Source: Apostichopus japonicus | Lineage: Eukaryota > Echinodermata > Holothuroidea > Aspidochirotida > Stichopodidae | Assembly: GCF_037975245.1 (NCBI RefSeq) | Contig: NC_092575.1 | Location: 20,661,841-20,721,840, forward strand | Direction of reading: 5' to 3' | DNA: 60,000 nt | In this document: piece by piece, positions 10,424 through 25,400 of the stretch | Layout of the letters: every line of letters begins with the position of its first letter | How positions within the stretch are numbered: position 1 is the first letter of the stretch | Program-made: the position numbers and the translations under genes | Notes under the pieces: generated by a model | Database searches by the model: none | What the model was told of the DNA's origin: nothing | Seen by the model: only the letters and a program-made list of their open reading frames with translations

Positions 10424-13400
10424 ATGTACAACGGTGTAGGGCTCACCACAGCTCGTGGTAGTGGGACAAATGGCTTTGTACAAAGAAACTTTGCCCTGGT
10501 GCGAAATGCACACCAAAAGATGGAGTATAAGTCCGAGGAAGAAATTAAAAAAACTGAAGCAGCCCTCAGCAGACCTCCAAACCAAGAAATATTGGCTCAC
10601 GAGAGGAAGCGACAGGTGGAGATCAAATGCTTTGAAATGCAAGAACATTTGGAAGAACAAGGGTAGGTCTTTAAGATGATAATAATGGACTTTGAAACAA
10701 ATCGCAATAGAAGGTTTATAAGCTGGCAGTAAAACTTGAGAAAATTAAGTTTCCTCTTCACTAACATAATGAAAGTTACCAATAAAAAGAAGAAGTTATC
10801 TTGTTTCACATAGCAAAATTCTATGCAAAACTGGCAAATTACTATAGAAGCACTGTGCAAAGATTTATAGCTCTTCTTTGCACAGGAATCATAGTAAGAG
10901 TACACAAAATCTTCACTATTCCCTGGATATGGGAACTCCATCTCTCTCACTTTATTTGTTTCCTGTAAGTACTCCCTTCCAACTTTAGCCTAGATGTACA
11001 GTATTATATAATTGCTTTCATAAAATACGAAATCCTTCATACTGGTGTACATCTTTCAATTCTGAATTTATCTTCACATCTCGGATCATTTTGTTATATA
11101 CTCTGTATGCTGTATCAGTTAAGTTATACGTCTGATCTTTAATACATGCTAGAGGCATTCTTAGTTCTGTTCTCTCAAGTCTGACACACACTACTCATTC
11201 GATTCGGCTGCATCCCTGACCGTGTATTATTATCGTTGGTATGTCATTTGCTTCTTTCACTAGACACACAGAGGAAGAAATTACTCGCAAAGTGTCTGCC
11301 TTCCGTAAAATGCTTATGGACAAAGAAGGAGTCACAGATACAGATGATGACTCCACGACAAAGTCAAAGTAAGAGACGAGATATTAATGAGCCAAGCTTT
11401 CTCTTAATTAAAATTGTAAATTAGATACAACTTCTATACCATCACAGTAAATAAAGGAGGTATACATCAATATGTTATGCATCACTTTCATGTGCTGCAA
11501 CATTGACACAGTGAGATCTTTATTAAAACTTAGGGCAACGATTATTTTATATTTTAAAAGAAACATTCCTTTCTTGGCAGGTGTGCCTATTCTAGCACAT
11601 TTTGTTTATAAGATTTTTGGTGGAAAATTGTTAATGTCTCTACTAGTACTGGGAAAATGAGAACAGATATTTCATAGCAGTAGGCCAGAATTGGCATAAC
11701 ATTGTATAATACTGGTAACAGGAGTGACTCTGGTTAGATGTGGAATTTATCAGTGAGTTCAGTAAGAAACGTGTACAACCAGCTGTTTTTAAAGAAGGTG
11801 AACATGTGCTTTATATATGGAGGGAGTGTGTCCTTAGGATTAGCATGTAATCAGTCTTTTACCAGTAACGTATTTGATATGGAAGTGCAGTATGGATTAA
11901 ATTGGACTTTTTTTGTCCATTTATATCATAATTTCTGATAGTACTAGCCATTTTTGCTTATTAATGCCAGGGAATAACTTAAATATTTTTTTTTCGTGAT
12001 CAAAGGGTGTCAGAAACACATCAGCTGGCCGCAGCCAAAGAGAAACAGAACCAAAAGTTACGAGAAGCGTTTGGAATATCTGATACTTACGTTGATGGCA
12101 GCTCGTTCGACCCAGACCGTAAAGCCAAGGAAGCAGAGGCTAAGGCCATGCAGCAGAAAAAGTATAGGTATTGTATCAAAGAGCCATTCTTTGCAAGCAG
12201 TTGGAAAACACCTCCATCGCTATCCTCACCCTCGATAGATTAAACCACAACGGGTGGAAGTGGGGAGACCCACCTGCTTAATAAAGTTGCACTTACACAA
12301 ACTGATGACATTGCATGTGGTGCTCAAAGTATGTACCCACTCCCCTTTTAAAAGGTCCACATTTTCTGGGAACAGCACAGCCTTTCGTGCTGTAGGGTTG
12401 TTAACACATAGTGTCAAATGTACAAATTCCAATTGATATAGTTGTAAACTGTAGTACATTTTTGCATCTCTTCAATAATACAAATAATTATACAAACTAG
12501 ACCACTGACCCAGGTCCACATCTTCAGGAAATGCACTACCCAATAGAAAATACTCTATAGTGTGCCGGAATTTGCCTATTTTTCATACTGTCAGCTCGTT
12601 TTTGTATACGCAGACTCTGCTCACTAGACCATCACATGGTCTTTAGTCCTGGGCTCAGGCATATTGGCCTATGCTCTTAGCTCGTGCAGTACCTGCAACT
12701 TTGTTCCAAGATCACTGCAGGCACAACAACGGCCCCTTCCCTCACCCATGTTTCTAAAATGCACTTCCACCTGTGATGATAGGTAACGGAATAGGCCAGC
12801 CAGGCAATGTCCATTGTTTTTCAGGTGTGGAAGTTGGAATGGAAACCCCAGGAATGTTTAAGCTCCCTGAATGAGCAGCTTTTGTAATTGCTAGGCCGAG
12901 GAGCTGTTACCCGTGGTTACAAATAATTCACAAAGTTCATACGGCCTGTGAATCATGGCTTGTTTGAGGGTTATTTTGGTAAATACCTGTATATAACAAT
13001 ATGGAAGATACACAGTCGGTTTGTAAATTTGTTTTGTGGATGGAGATTTTCTTTTCAATAAACTCAAACTTTGTTTCAAAGTCTTAAATGTTCATGTATT
13101 TCACTTTATAAATTTCCAGTATTCTTCTGGAACCTGCTGATCCATCTTCAACTGAAAAGAAGAAAAGAAAGAAACATGATGGGAGTAGGTAAGTGAAATG
13201 AAGATAAAAGTGAATTATTTCTACATTAAGCAATTCATCTCCCCAGCAGCCAGGGACATCCCTACCTTACAAAATTGATGTTGAATTGTTTGTAGGAGGA
13301 TGCAGGCTGCACTTTATTAGGTTGTAAAAATTATCAATTCATTTAAAAGGGACCTACCCATAAATGTGAAGAAGGCACAATTCCAGATCTTTCCTCTGTG

Positions 13401-16400
13401 AACAAGGGTCACACTGTGTTCTCAACAGGTTTGCTTCTGAGATCAAAAGCTCACCACAAGAGAACCCCACAGAGAGCAATTTTACCAGACACAAAGGATA
13501 CAGAAACCTAACCATCATCATTGGTTTATGTGATAGAGGTTAACTATGATACGTTACTTAACAGAAGAACTAAGATAACTTTAACTCTGTTTGGTGAGAT
13601 ATCACAACTTAAATGTTCCTTCAAACACTAGTTTTTTTTAGCAAGTTTCAACGTGATGCAATCCAGCCAATTGTGTGTTAATTTTGTAAAAAAATAATTT
13701 GAAAAAATCCTTTTTTTGGGTTCCAATGTTATGTTCTGTAATGGAGATGGACTTTGCAAATACCCAATATTAAGTATAGAACCGCTTAACATGGGAACAA
13801 TGTTAAAGGATGACTTAAGCCACAAAATTTGTTATATGTATAAACAACTCAAATGTAATATTTGTTGTATTTTTTTTAGATCGGAAAGTGAATCTCCAGA
13901 ACGTAAGCATAAGAAGAAGAAGAAGAAATCACACAAGAAACACAAAAGGTAGGGGTTTTAAAACTCATGCAACTATCTAATGTCTAAAAAAATATGACTT
14001 TTCACTGGATTTACTTGATGTGATACAACAAGCTGTGGTAGTATGTTTTAATTTTTTTTCTTATAAACAGGCAAAGAAATGTTGGTACAGGAACAGAATA
14101 GAATGAGAAGGGGAGGGTAGGTAGTTTTTTTGGGGGAAACATATATCTGATCTACTAAGGGATGATTTTTCTTTCTCTATTTCTGTTTACTCTGTTTACT
14201 CAGTCGGATAACTGTTTTGAGAATCTTTTTTGTATTTATACAAGGATTTGATTACAATGTAACATAGTTGTATGAGATTTGCATCATAGGTATTTTATAT
14301 AGTACATGGCCAGTAGGGACTAGCCTTCTATTTAAATCTTAAAAGTAAAATATTAAAACTTGTTTGCTGTTAGCCTTGGCATGCTGATCATGTTTTATTC
14401 ATGTTGGTATGTTTTTTTTTTAATATAAAGATGGTTTAAAAAGTAAAAAGTTTAAAAAAAAATTGAATCGTTTCAGTTTTATGTTGGTTTTTTTTCTCTT
14501 TTTTTTCTTTTTTTTTCTCTCTCAACTGCTCATTCATTTGAAACCGAAAAATAACGTGAATCTCCATTCTCTCTTGCCCCTTTTCCTTCTTTTTGTATGC
14601 TCCCACATAAGTACGCATTCTTAAGCAGGCATTTGATCCAATGGCCAGGTAAATTTAACTTCATTCCTGATATATACATCTCACTTACGTCTTATTATCG
14701 AAAATCTGACAGAGAGATGATATTGAGAGTTTCAAATTTATTTTCATGAATATATTTTATAATCTTCTGCTTATGATCATCCATATTAAGTAATGGTTCA
14801 GCCGCCCTTCTGAGTAAAGGGGGTGGGCGGCACGAGTAAAGTGACTGAAGACGGCATTTGTCTCGGGTGTATCTGTCATATCTTTACATAGATGGGGATG
14901 CCATGCGATAGTCGTAGTGTTACAATTTTTTTTAAATGATACCTACTGACATCAATGTGCTGATTGTCATGTCAAAGGTGCGCCGAACGGTATGTAGCAT
15001 CTCGTTGTTAAAGGTGTTGCCTACCTCAGTGAGGTATCTCTTGGAGATGGCGGGATGCATTGGTTAACTGCTGGATAGGTTTGCCTTTCTGATATCTATC
15101 TCCCAAAGATAGGGGTATCTGTTTGATCGCATATCGAAGGGTATGTCTGCAATTTGTGTGTCCACCGTGATGTGGCATCTGGTTATATATATATATGGTT
15201 TTATAGGAATATGTTCGTCTATTCGTGATATCTCGTGTTGAGGACATGTTCTGGTCTTTGGTATCCTGTCTCTATGTGATATCACATGTTAAGTGACATC
15301 TGTCTGTGTGAAAAGAAATAGATGGGAAATAAAATAGAAAAGGAAAAAGGTAATGTATTGAAGATGTGTGATATGCATAGCAATTCATTCAGATTATGGT
15401 CAGTTTATACCAGGGGTTCTCAATGGGAGGACCTGCAGGCCATATCCAGCCTGTGGAAGAATCTAATCTGGCCCATGGTTCAAAATAATGATGCCGTAAT
15501 TTGGTATGCCAACCCATAGGGCCGTAGGCCTTGAGCAATGTACCCTCTTATCATGCACATTGATCATTATAGTTGTAGTCAGATTTTGGTTCTGTCTGGC
15601 ACTTTTGCTCCAATCTTTTCTTCTCTCTCCGGCCCTCATAGAAACCTAATTGATAACTCCTGGTATAACATTCTGTCTACCGACCGGTCAAATCACAGCT
15701 TTCCCTGTTTTTTTTTACTGTAATTCTAAGGTTTGTCTTTACAAGCTACGAGATACCGCTTAAATTTCCAACCGCAATGATTACCATGAAACTGGATTTG
15801 AAATTGAATTTTCAAGTTAATGTGTCTCAGCAAAGCAGTCGTTGATAGGGTTTTGTATTTTAGTGAATCACTAAGCCTTCCTTATATCTCAACTTATATA
15901 TCCAAACTGTTGCTTTATCTTAGTCCCTCTCTGCAGCACATATCACATGCGTTTCTTGAATTCTGCGCAATCTATCTCTGTTTGCCGATAACTCCTCAGC
16001 AATAGTCTGGTATAGTGGTTTACTTGGCTTGCTGCAATTGGCACATTAACATATGAGCAACATGACTTTAAAACAGGGCAAAGTTTTAAAGGATTTTTTT
16101 CTTGTCGTCGGAACAGCAGATTTGGTTTTCAATAAAATGTAACAAAGTAACAAAGAATGACCAATATGTACACTGTATGAGAGATGTGTAGGTTTGGTGA
16201 ATAAAACACTGGTCCAGGCATTTGGATGAGAAAAGAAAAATTTCACATCAGGTGGATGGTACAATAAGGCACCTTAATGTTACATACTGGCAACTGATAC
16301 CATTTGTAATTTCATCTGTGGGAATCTTAATTGGTATCTTGTCTTGTTTGTTTTATTGACTGCCATTGTTTATGTTCAACAACAGTGGCAGATCCCAAAT

Positions 16401-19400
16401 TCCTTGAAAGAGTGCAGATGTGTCGGAGTTAGGGGGGGGGGAATGTAACAGAAGGCACGCCAGTAGCTTGCAAAATTACTACCAATATGGCGCTGCAAAA
16501 GTAAACATCAGTGAATTGATAGGAACACATACTTGTGAGACACTCTATAAATATTGTCCTTTATGTACATTATAATGGTCAAAATTAAGCAAATTTTAAG
16601 TGCCCAAAAAAATTCTTTAGTGATCTGGAACAAATGTTCATGACTTTGTTGACACTTTAGTGGTACTCACGGTCTTTGGTACTGATGGATTATGTGTCGT
16701 CTTTTAAAGAAGAAATTTGATTTTACCTTGTAGACACCCTGTTCTCAAATAGCATCAAAACTAATTGCTTGGGTTTTTGTGTTCCTGTAAGAAGTACTTT
16801 GCAGTTTAGTATAGTAACCTGGAGAGTGTAAGTACAGTAACTTAATATTACAATCGAAAAGGCAAGTAGTGGCTTTGTGAGATGGAAAGCCTTGTAAAAA
16901 ATGGGTAAGAGAAGACACCATGGAAGTACAATTTTGGTACCAACTTTTATGTCAAAAACTGATTTATTGCTTTAATTCTATGATTATTATGTATATCTGT
17001 ATTGTTTGATTGGTCAGCTATGGTCTTTTGAGTCATTGATGAGAATGGGAAGAGGGAAATGTTACGCTTGGTCCGTTCGTCTCTCTCACTCGTACGTAGT
17101 CGTCGATGAGGAAAATATGACTGCATGAACAATTGTGGAATGTGTGTATGTGGTAGTTTGTCGCATGCAAGTTAATTCCATCTTTTTTCTTCTTTTTTTG
17201 AGCATGTTATTAGTGAGGAAGCAAAAGTGTCTCTCAAATATTTTTCCTTCCGAGAGGTATGTGTCTTGTTTATAATGTAAGACCATGTGTTGTACAAGGT
17301 TGAAGCTTTCTCCTGTAATTTTTCATTCCTGGTCGTTATGATCATGCAGACCGTTGCAAATATACTGCAAAAACGACCGAAAAAAGTTTTAAACGGTGGC
17401 AACCTCTCCTGGGTTTGACACTATTTTAAGTTTTAAAAATAACAGAAAAGTCTCCAGTTTTTGAATATTTTCATTTTCTCTTTTAAACGTTATTAATACT
17501 ATATATGGACAATTGCCTGAGCAATGAAAGCTTAGAATTCAGTACAGTTTAACAATAACCGACTAATTACATTCATTTGAATTTAAAAAGAAAGACCCAG
17601 ATGGCTGTTTGATTTCATGAATGGAACGAAAAGGTTGAAAGTTTGAATTGATTATCCACAGATTGAAAAGGTTGCTTGTATGTATCAAATGCATGGCACA
17701 TGACAGGGAGCAACACCATAAATGGCCTAAAATTGGTCTCAAAAGTAAAGAAAAATGTTATCTAGCATTATGGATGGATAGGGTTATTGCATGCTTGCTC
17801 TCACATAGGTAGGTATACATATTTATCTTGTACTGCACACTGTGCACAGTAATTGCTACAATTCATGACAAGAATTTTTGGACGAAAGGAAAGAAACATG
17901 GCAGTTTATTTAGCCAGAATTTCGCTATTTTTACCATTTTTAATTTCAACAATGTCGGTAGATATTACATTGTGCTATGTGCCATAAAATAATAGTAAAT
18001 TATTTTTTCATCATCTTACCTTCAATTTCTATTCTTCTTTTCTAAATTTTAAACTGTGATTGGTTTATTTCTATTTTAATAGTTTGGATGCTCTGTTAAA
18101 AGCATGTTCAAAAAAGGGAGAGGAAAAATGCATAATAAAATTCATGATTTGTATTTTTTTAAATTCTTTTGAGACTGTGTCTGTAGGTACTTTGTCTTGG
18201 TACTTTAACCGTCCACTTGGATTGAGACAAAAGTTCAAAGCAAATTTGACTATAATTTTTTTTTATTAAAGTTGTTGCAGTTGTCTGTGGTGGGAGAGCT
18301 AATGGTGGGGGGGGGGGGTAGACTGGGGGGAGGTTGTTCCATCTTAATTTGTAGAATTCTGGAAACCTGATATGATATTCTTCTTGTAAAGATTATCGAT
18401 TAATTTGTCTTGAAGTCTTTAAAGTTGACTGAAGAATCTTCTCTCATTACTATTCACGACTCATAAGCTCTGTGAGGCTAATACACACAGTTTACTGTAT
18501 TTATGTGTTAATCTCAACATAGAAAGTTTTCAATCTTACTTCATTGATAGATTCTGACAGTCTTCAGATATTAGTTCCTTGATATGTTTAGCATGATTGG
18601 TCTTGTATATTCATCTCTGAAGTAGTTAACATGCTGGCATTGTATACAATGGTCTCATTAAAAAAGTCGCTCATAATATGGTGTGGGAATTGGCAAATAT
18701 TTACAATATATCATCAGAAAAATTTGGCATTTTTTTGCAACTTTTACCATGGTACCACATGTCAAGTATCATTTATAGGTCTCATTCTTTTGTAATGTGA
18801 AAAATGTTTGAGAGGGTTTCCTATATATATGTGTATAACTGTAAACGGTAGTTAAACACTTGGTGTAAAGACTTTAATGTTTGGATTGTTTGCACTCTTT
18901 TGAGTTGTAGGTGTTCCATCGTGTAGTGATGGGAATCACATTCATGAATATTTATTAGTCACCGAAATGTACCCTGTAGTTTCACACATGTAGAACTGTA
19001 TCTGTTAGTCACAAAGAAAGAAAAAAAATTGCTATATTTTCAGATAATTTGACATTTACAAAACAAATTAAACATTATTGAAGTTTAAAATTAAAATGTC
19101 AAGAATCTCATCATGTGCTGTGTTCTGTGATGAAAGGAAAACAATCCCACATTTGTTCATCACGTAAATTTAGGTTTAAGGTTTAACACAGAGTGATGGA
19201 ATTCAAGGTCAATACCTGGGATTTGGATTACCTGGTTATAATCAGCATCTAAACCAGAAACATGTCATGCATGATGAATGTGTATCCTATAATCCTTTCT
19301 TGGAGATGTTCTAGCAGGACTCGAGAATTAAACACAAAGGCTGAGTCTGCTGAGATGTGTAGTATGAATTAATATTACCAGCTACTGCATGAAGGATTGG

Positions 19401-22400
19401 AGTACAATGTAACAGAGGAGGGGAGGTGGTTTGGGGAAAGGGAAGGTAGGTTGGGGTGAGGGAAGGTTGGTTGGGGTGAGGGAAGGTAGGTTGGGGCAAT
19501 GGGAGGGTGAATAAAGGTAGAAAGGGATTGGAAGAGCAGTGTGGGTTATACACACCTTTTAAAGTTCCACAGGAAGCCATTTTCCCATGGTAATGGATCG
19601 CAAACTCACATGTTTTCATGCACTCCTTAATTTGCGTTTCTACATCGTTTGTCTAAGGGCTTGGATTCCTCATTGGACGCTTCAAGCATTTTGTATTTGT
19701 GACAGTAATAATTGTCAGTGGTAGCAATAAATACATTTTGAAGGAACATTATGGTCCTTAGCAGCTAGAGAATTATCACCCATTTGTTTTAATTTATGGT
19801 TTGATGTGCATTTTGGAAATTGTTTCCATTTTTTGGGGCTTGTTCGCAGCTGTTTTGTCCTTTCCGTAATCTTGTTTTACCTTGATTCACCATTTACTTT
19901 TATTGCATGTTTGTTCCAACAATTTTGACTTTCATTTTTGCTGTTTTCCACTTTATTTTTGCTCTTTCTCTATTAATTTTGTTTTGTTTGTTTCCTGCCT
20001 TGCAAAATGCTTCGATAAATTCATTCAATATTAAACAAGAATGCCGGGTTCAGTAATAAAACAAATATTTATCTTGCTCTAATTCACATATTAGAAGTGC
20101 AACCTAGGCTTTCAGTATGGTACTGAGAATTTTACTTACAGACAATACGTATATATACATATATATATATATATGTGTGTGTACAGTATTCAGTTGGTGT
20201 AATAGTCCGGATTATTGTTATGTGGATGTTGTTACCTTGCTAATTGTGTAAACACAGTGCAGCATAGTGTAGGAACTAAAGCAGAATCCTACAGTAGCAC
20301 AAAACATGTATGCTGGTGGTTCATTGTGTTAATGCTGGGTTGTGTCACTGGGAATGGCAGAGTTAAGAAATATCAAAAACAATGAGGCACCTAGTCGCCA
20401 TGGGAATGTACACTGACAGCTTACCAAACAACAGGCTCTTGTAATATGATGCCACAGTCTGTGAGGCCACACAATTTATAGCAGGGTTTACTTTGAGTTT
20501 GTGTTATGACAGCTGCTGTGAGTTTACATAGATATACATGATATCGGAGGGTAATTTTGTAGAACACATGTTATCGTCATGGTGATAAATTCCTTATTGT
20601 TAACAAAAAATTGTAAGCTTTGAAGATTGGGGATTCCCTAGATAAACAGCTTGTCTGTTTATTAGATATATATCCTCTCGCAGGTTTCCTGGGTATGTAC
20701 AAATTCCCTGGATATATCAAGTCTTTGAAATGAAGTATACCATCTTGTGGCATATATACCTCATATACAGTAGCAATTCCTTGGGTAAATGCCCCTCCCT
20801 CTGGATATACTGCATGCCAGGATAAACATTGCATAACCTCTTGATAACAACCATTTGGGTATATCCCCTGCCTGTGTATATATCCCTTGCCTGGTCATAT
20901 GTCAGTTTCTCAACTGCTATAAGGTAAGGGTATCAAGCTTTTGTTCTCTTTAGAATCAAATCCCCCCCCCCCCCACCCACTTTTTTCTTTCTTTGTTCCC
21001 ATTTTCAAACATTGGAACATTGAACTAAATTTCTTGGCGAGGAGTTAATACAAAAGTCTATACTGTGAGATATACTATAGTGTGAGGAGGGCTTGTTTAT
21101 TTGAAGTTTCAAGAAAGTCAACTTCCCATCAGCACCAAAATGGGACCTTCGTTTCTAGAGCATATTTATCAGACTTCCACATTGAAAAATGTTTTTTGAA
21201 TACTTTGAGATTTGTAAGTATCGATTGCTGGTACAATATCATTTCATTCAAATTTGTGAACTTGATGAATGGTGACACTGTACGGTATACTAGTCCTGTA
21301 AGTCTAGATAAATGACATCTTGAAAAATATCATTAGTTAATGACTGACTGTCAGGGTACTGTAGGTGCTAAGAGCGACTTAACTATAGCAGGCCAAGTCT
21401 GGGACTGTACATAATAAGGTTTCTAAGCTTTGTGAAACCGTGAGAAGGTGATCGGTGGAATGCCTTAACCGCCTTCAAGGACCCGGTAAGACATTCGTAG
21501 GTTGGTGCAAGTCACGCCATGACTGCATTTCTTGTTCGGTGTTCCAGAATTCTCAGCATATTGTTATGGTTAGACTTTCAAAGCTTAGTAGTCGTGCTAT
21601 ATTATGTCACTACATAAAATGAGCACATCAATTGGTACACTTATTTATTTACCATTCAAAATCATGCTTTGTGTAACCTCAACTCATTACCCTCACAGCT
21701 ATCTTCACCAGCTTTTGACAGTTTCCATGTTTGGTTTCACATCTTGGCTGCTTGTTGAAACGAAAACTTCACTTTTATCTCTCTCCATCTTTATATTTCT
21801 TTCTCTCTCTGCGGTAGTTTTCTGTTTTTGCCGTTTTCCTGTATTTCGCAAAAATCATCTTTCATTTGCACCTTTCTGTATTTTTTATCGCTTTTCATTT
21901 TACTTTTCTCATCATAACAACATGTAAAGTAAGTAAAGAATAAGTTTCCTTTTGGCAGAGTTTTTTCGCCAACCATAACTGTCATTGACTAGAACAGGAA
22001 ATTGTGACAACATTTCACTCCCTGTAATAAACTGGAACGTTTTTTTCGAAATCAAACTTGTGCGGAAAGACTTCTGACATTTTTACGACTCTATGGGAAC
22101 TTTGGTGAGCTTTAGGGTCAGGAAAAAATTATAAAGGTTGTGGTTCATAATTGAAACATAAACATGTGAACAGAGTTGGCAAATTGGATTCTCTGCAAAT
22201 GTTTGATACCCCCACCCTACCCCCTCCCTACTCCTTATGACTCTAAAGTACTTACCAAAGTATGCCATATCAGAGAATTCTTGAATGATAATGGAAACAT
22301 TTTGATTCGGTGTACCAGTTTCCATCAGTATCTTGGCACTTTTCACGTTAGATTTCCCGACATTTCAGCATCAGTTTCTTTAATTTCATTTATTGTCCCA

Positions 22401-25400
22401 AGATATGATTGTTTCCACAAAGTTTTGTGTAAGCCAGATGATAAATGTTAACACATCATAGATCTCAGGTTATGTAAATTTTTTATTTAAAAAACATTTA
22501 AAGTTTGGAATATTAGGCAGAGATTCAGTCACAGAAACTTTTGTATTAGTTTGAAAAAAGGATAAAAGGACTCAAAATAATATAAAAAAACAATCAACAG
22601 GAAAGGTCTTCACAGATTATTCAAATAATATAAGTTTGTTAAAAAAAAGTTATAGTACCAAAATAATTGACAGATATACCGGTGTTTTATTAATTAATTT
22701 TTTTCTATTTAAAGTTAATGTCTTGTAGTGTTATTTGTCAATGGGAAAGATTAAAATGTTAATGCATGGACTCTCCAATGTGGGTAGGTTTCCTTGAGAA
22801 AATTTGCATAACTTTCAGTGTAATACTGTTCACCACAATATATCACAACTTGGAAAACAGTATGAAAGACAATGATTATTAATAAGTGTATTATTTATTT
22901 TAATTTGTCCTGGATATAAAGGAAAGTGTATGGAGCAGATTTTTCTTTTGTTTTATTAAAGTCTTACTATATTGTACTACTGTATGTAGTGTTTTAATTC
23001 TCAAATCTGGTCTTGGTGAATTCCTCTCAACATAAATCTAAAGACAGCTGGCCATAGTCTGTTTGCATACAGTAGACAATGTCAAACTGTGGACGATACA
23101 ATATTTGATGTTAAAAAATAATCATACTGATACACTTGTAAAAAAGAAGTTTGATAACTTAGTTATTGGTTAGGCTCACTCAACACCCATCCCCCCCCCC
23201 CCCCTCTTCCACCCACCCTCTCTTCCTTCCCTTTCTAATTGAGGAGTCATTCTGCTTTATTTAAACTATCATTTATTAGTGTCTCTGTTAGAAGAAACTA
23301 AACTGCACATTCAAAACCAAAAAATGACAGAAAACAAAAAAATAATAATAAAAATTGAGAATTGAGATGCAACTTTCAGTGTGTTCATAACATAAAAGCC
23401 TGTAATAAGTTGATAAAATGAGGACATTTTAAAAGTTGGATAAAGTGTTCATCAGTTTGAGACTATATCGGTCAAAATTTATAGGGAATGTTGTTCGCAT
23501 AATAGAGAGGGTTGATCTGTTTTCAACCGTGTTCTAATCAAAGATTGCGTTCTTGTCCTGCAATGCCTGCCTCTTTTGGTATCCGAGGATTTAGAATAAA
23601 AGAAAAAACAAACGTTTGTACATAAATTATACCATAATATTTTCCTGAAGAATTTAAACGTAATATTAAAAGACCAACTGAATGCAACTATGTTAACCCT
23701 CAGGGAATAATAAATATACGGTATTGCATAATTACTAATTGTTATATAAAATGGGCAAATTGCTGTATAAATTTAAAGATGTGTAGCACTTTTTGTTTTA
23801 CACACAAACAATATTTTGTAAGAAATAAAATTCCAAGCCTTCAAAGCTGCTACTCAAAACATTCTACTCTGACCTTACTGCTGTAATGTTTGATTTTGTA
23901 GTATCTGTAACGTGCAGAGCGAAGAAGTAAGTTGGTTTATAACTGTAAACGAGGTGAAGCTATCTGTGTCAACCTCACACGGCTGTGGCCAGTTGTCCAG
24001 CAATACTTAATAACTAAAGTTTTAACAGTCATTTTGTGAATAGACCGATTTCAGTGACTGAAGTATAAACTATGGCAACTAATAGCCATTTTGAAAATAA
24101 TTCCCCCTACCCCTGTCCCCTCCAAAGGTAACATAAATATTTCTTGTCATGTTTCTTTTATACATGTATGAATTAGAATCTTCCACATGACCTCCACCAT
24201 TCCCCCTAACGCCAATCCCAGTCTGACCCCCCTATCCCACCCTCCAATACAAAACTGTAAAAGTCACATGAAATGGATCTAGTCACTTTGTGGTGTAAGT
24301 AATAATCTTCCAGCATGTGGTATCTACCATTTCTTTTTTTCTGGAGTGCAATCCACTAGTTTGCATGCTGTGTGTAAAATTGGTGCGAATTTCTAGAACC
24401 TTTTACTTTTTTTCTTTTTAATCTGTGTTCTTAACCGACAAAACATCTCTACTCTGTACAATTTGTCTTTAACAAGCCAATCTTGTCATGTTTTGGTGAA
24501 AACATTCATCATCTTTTCTGTATATGTTGCATGCTACCACGCTCTAAAGCCGGTACAAGATATGCTCCAAATTCACTACTAACTTAAACCTTTGTTCCTC
24601 CCAATTTACGCACGCTGCCTTTAGATCTGGAAGGAGGCATCGGAGGAGGCATAAGAGGTACTCGTCTCAAAAACACAACATTTTGTGAATCGTAAATTCA
24701 AATTGTTGTTTGTTGTAGTTGTCGTAATTTTTTTTTTAGTTGCTTTTATTTTCAACCATGTATCATGCAGATTGTGAACTTTAAGGGGATTGTGAAAAAT
24801 GTGAGCTCATATTCATGCTTTTGTGAAGTTTTCTCCAGGGTTGTGAGTACAAGAAAAGGTTACTTTCATAGCCTCAAACATCCAGGGGGTCTTTCATACT
24901 CGCCTCCACATCATCATGGTTATTTTGCATTTCAGTGCTTAGAGATCGCCCGCTTAATACTAGTAGCAAAGATCATTTTTGAAGCTGGTGTAAGGTAGTC
25001 CATGTCTAAATATGGAAACTATTAAAGGTTTCCAGTTTTTTTCTGTGCTTCATTTACATTGGTTCATAGATTGAGTTATTTGCTCATATCTGCCATATGC
25101 ATACTCCTGCATTATCGATCAATTCTTCAACCGATGGATCGATTCAATTGATCGATCATAGCACTGTTGCAGTTATTGTAAAAAATATCGGAGGATAGAC
25201 TGTGTATGAACACTGCTCCCCAAACTCCACCAACTTATCCCACAATTATGTGGAAGATTCACCTTTTACATGTCGACAGAACTTAAAAGGAAATACTGTA
25301 CAAGCACAACCTGTGACCAGCAAGAGAAATGGTGCAATCTTATATTCCAGTTTGTGTCCTTACAAGTTAACCAAACTTCATGGAGTTAATTAATGTTTCA

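Noticed and set aside
14436-14618. Lys/Glu-rich minus-strand frame as an extra gene
   Set aside because: Comes from T-rich simple sequence in an intron, with no family features.
23918-23926. 9-nt microexon (agcgaagaa) between gtgcag and gtaagttgg
   Set aside because: Phase fits, but the acceptor lacks a pyrimidine tract and 9 nt matches arise by chance in a 13 kb intron.
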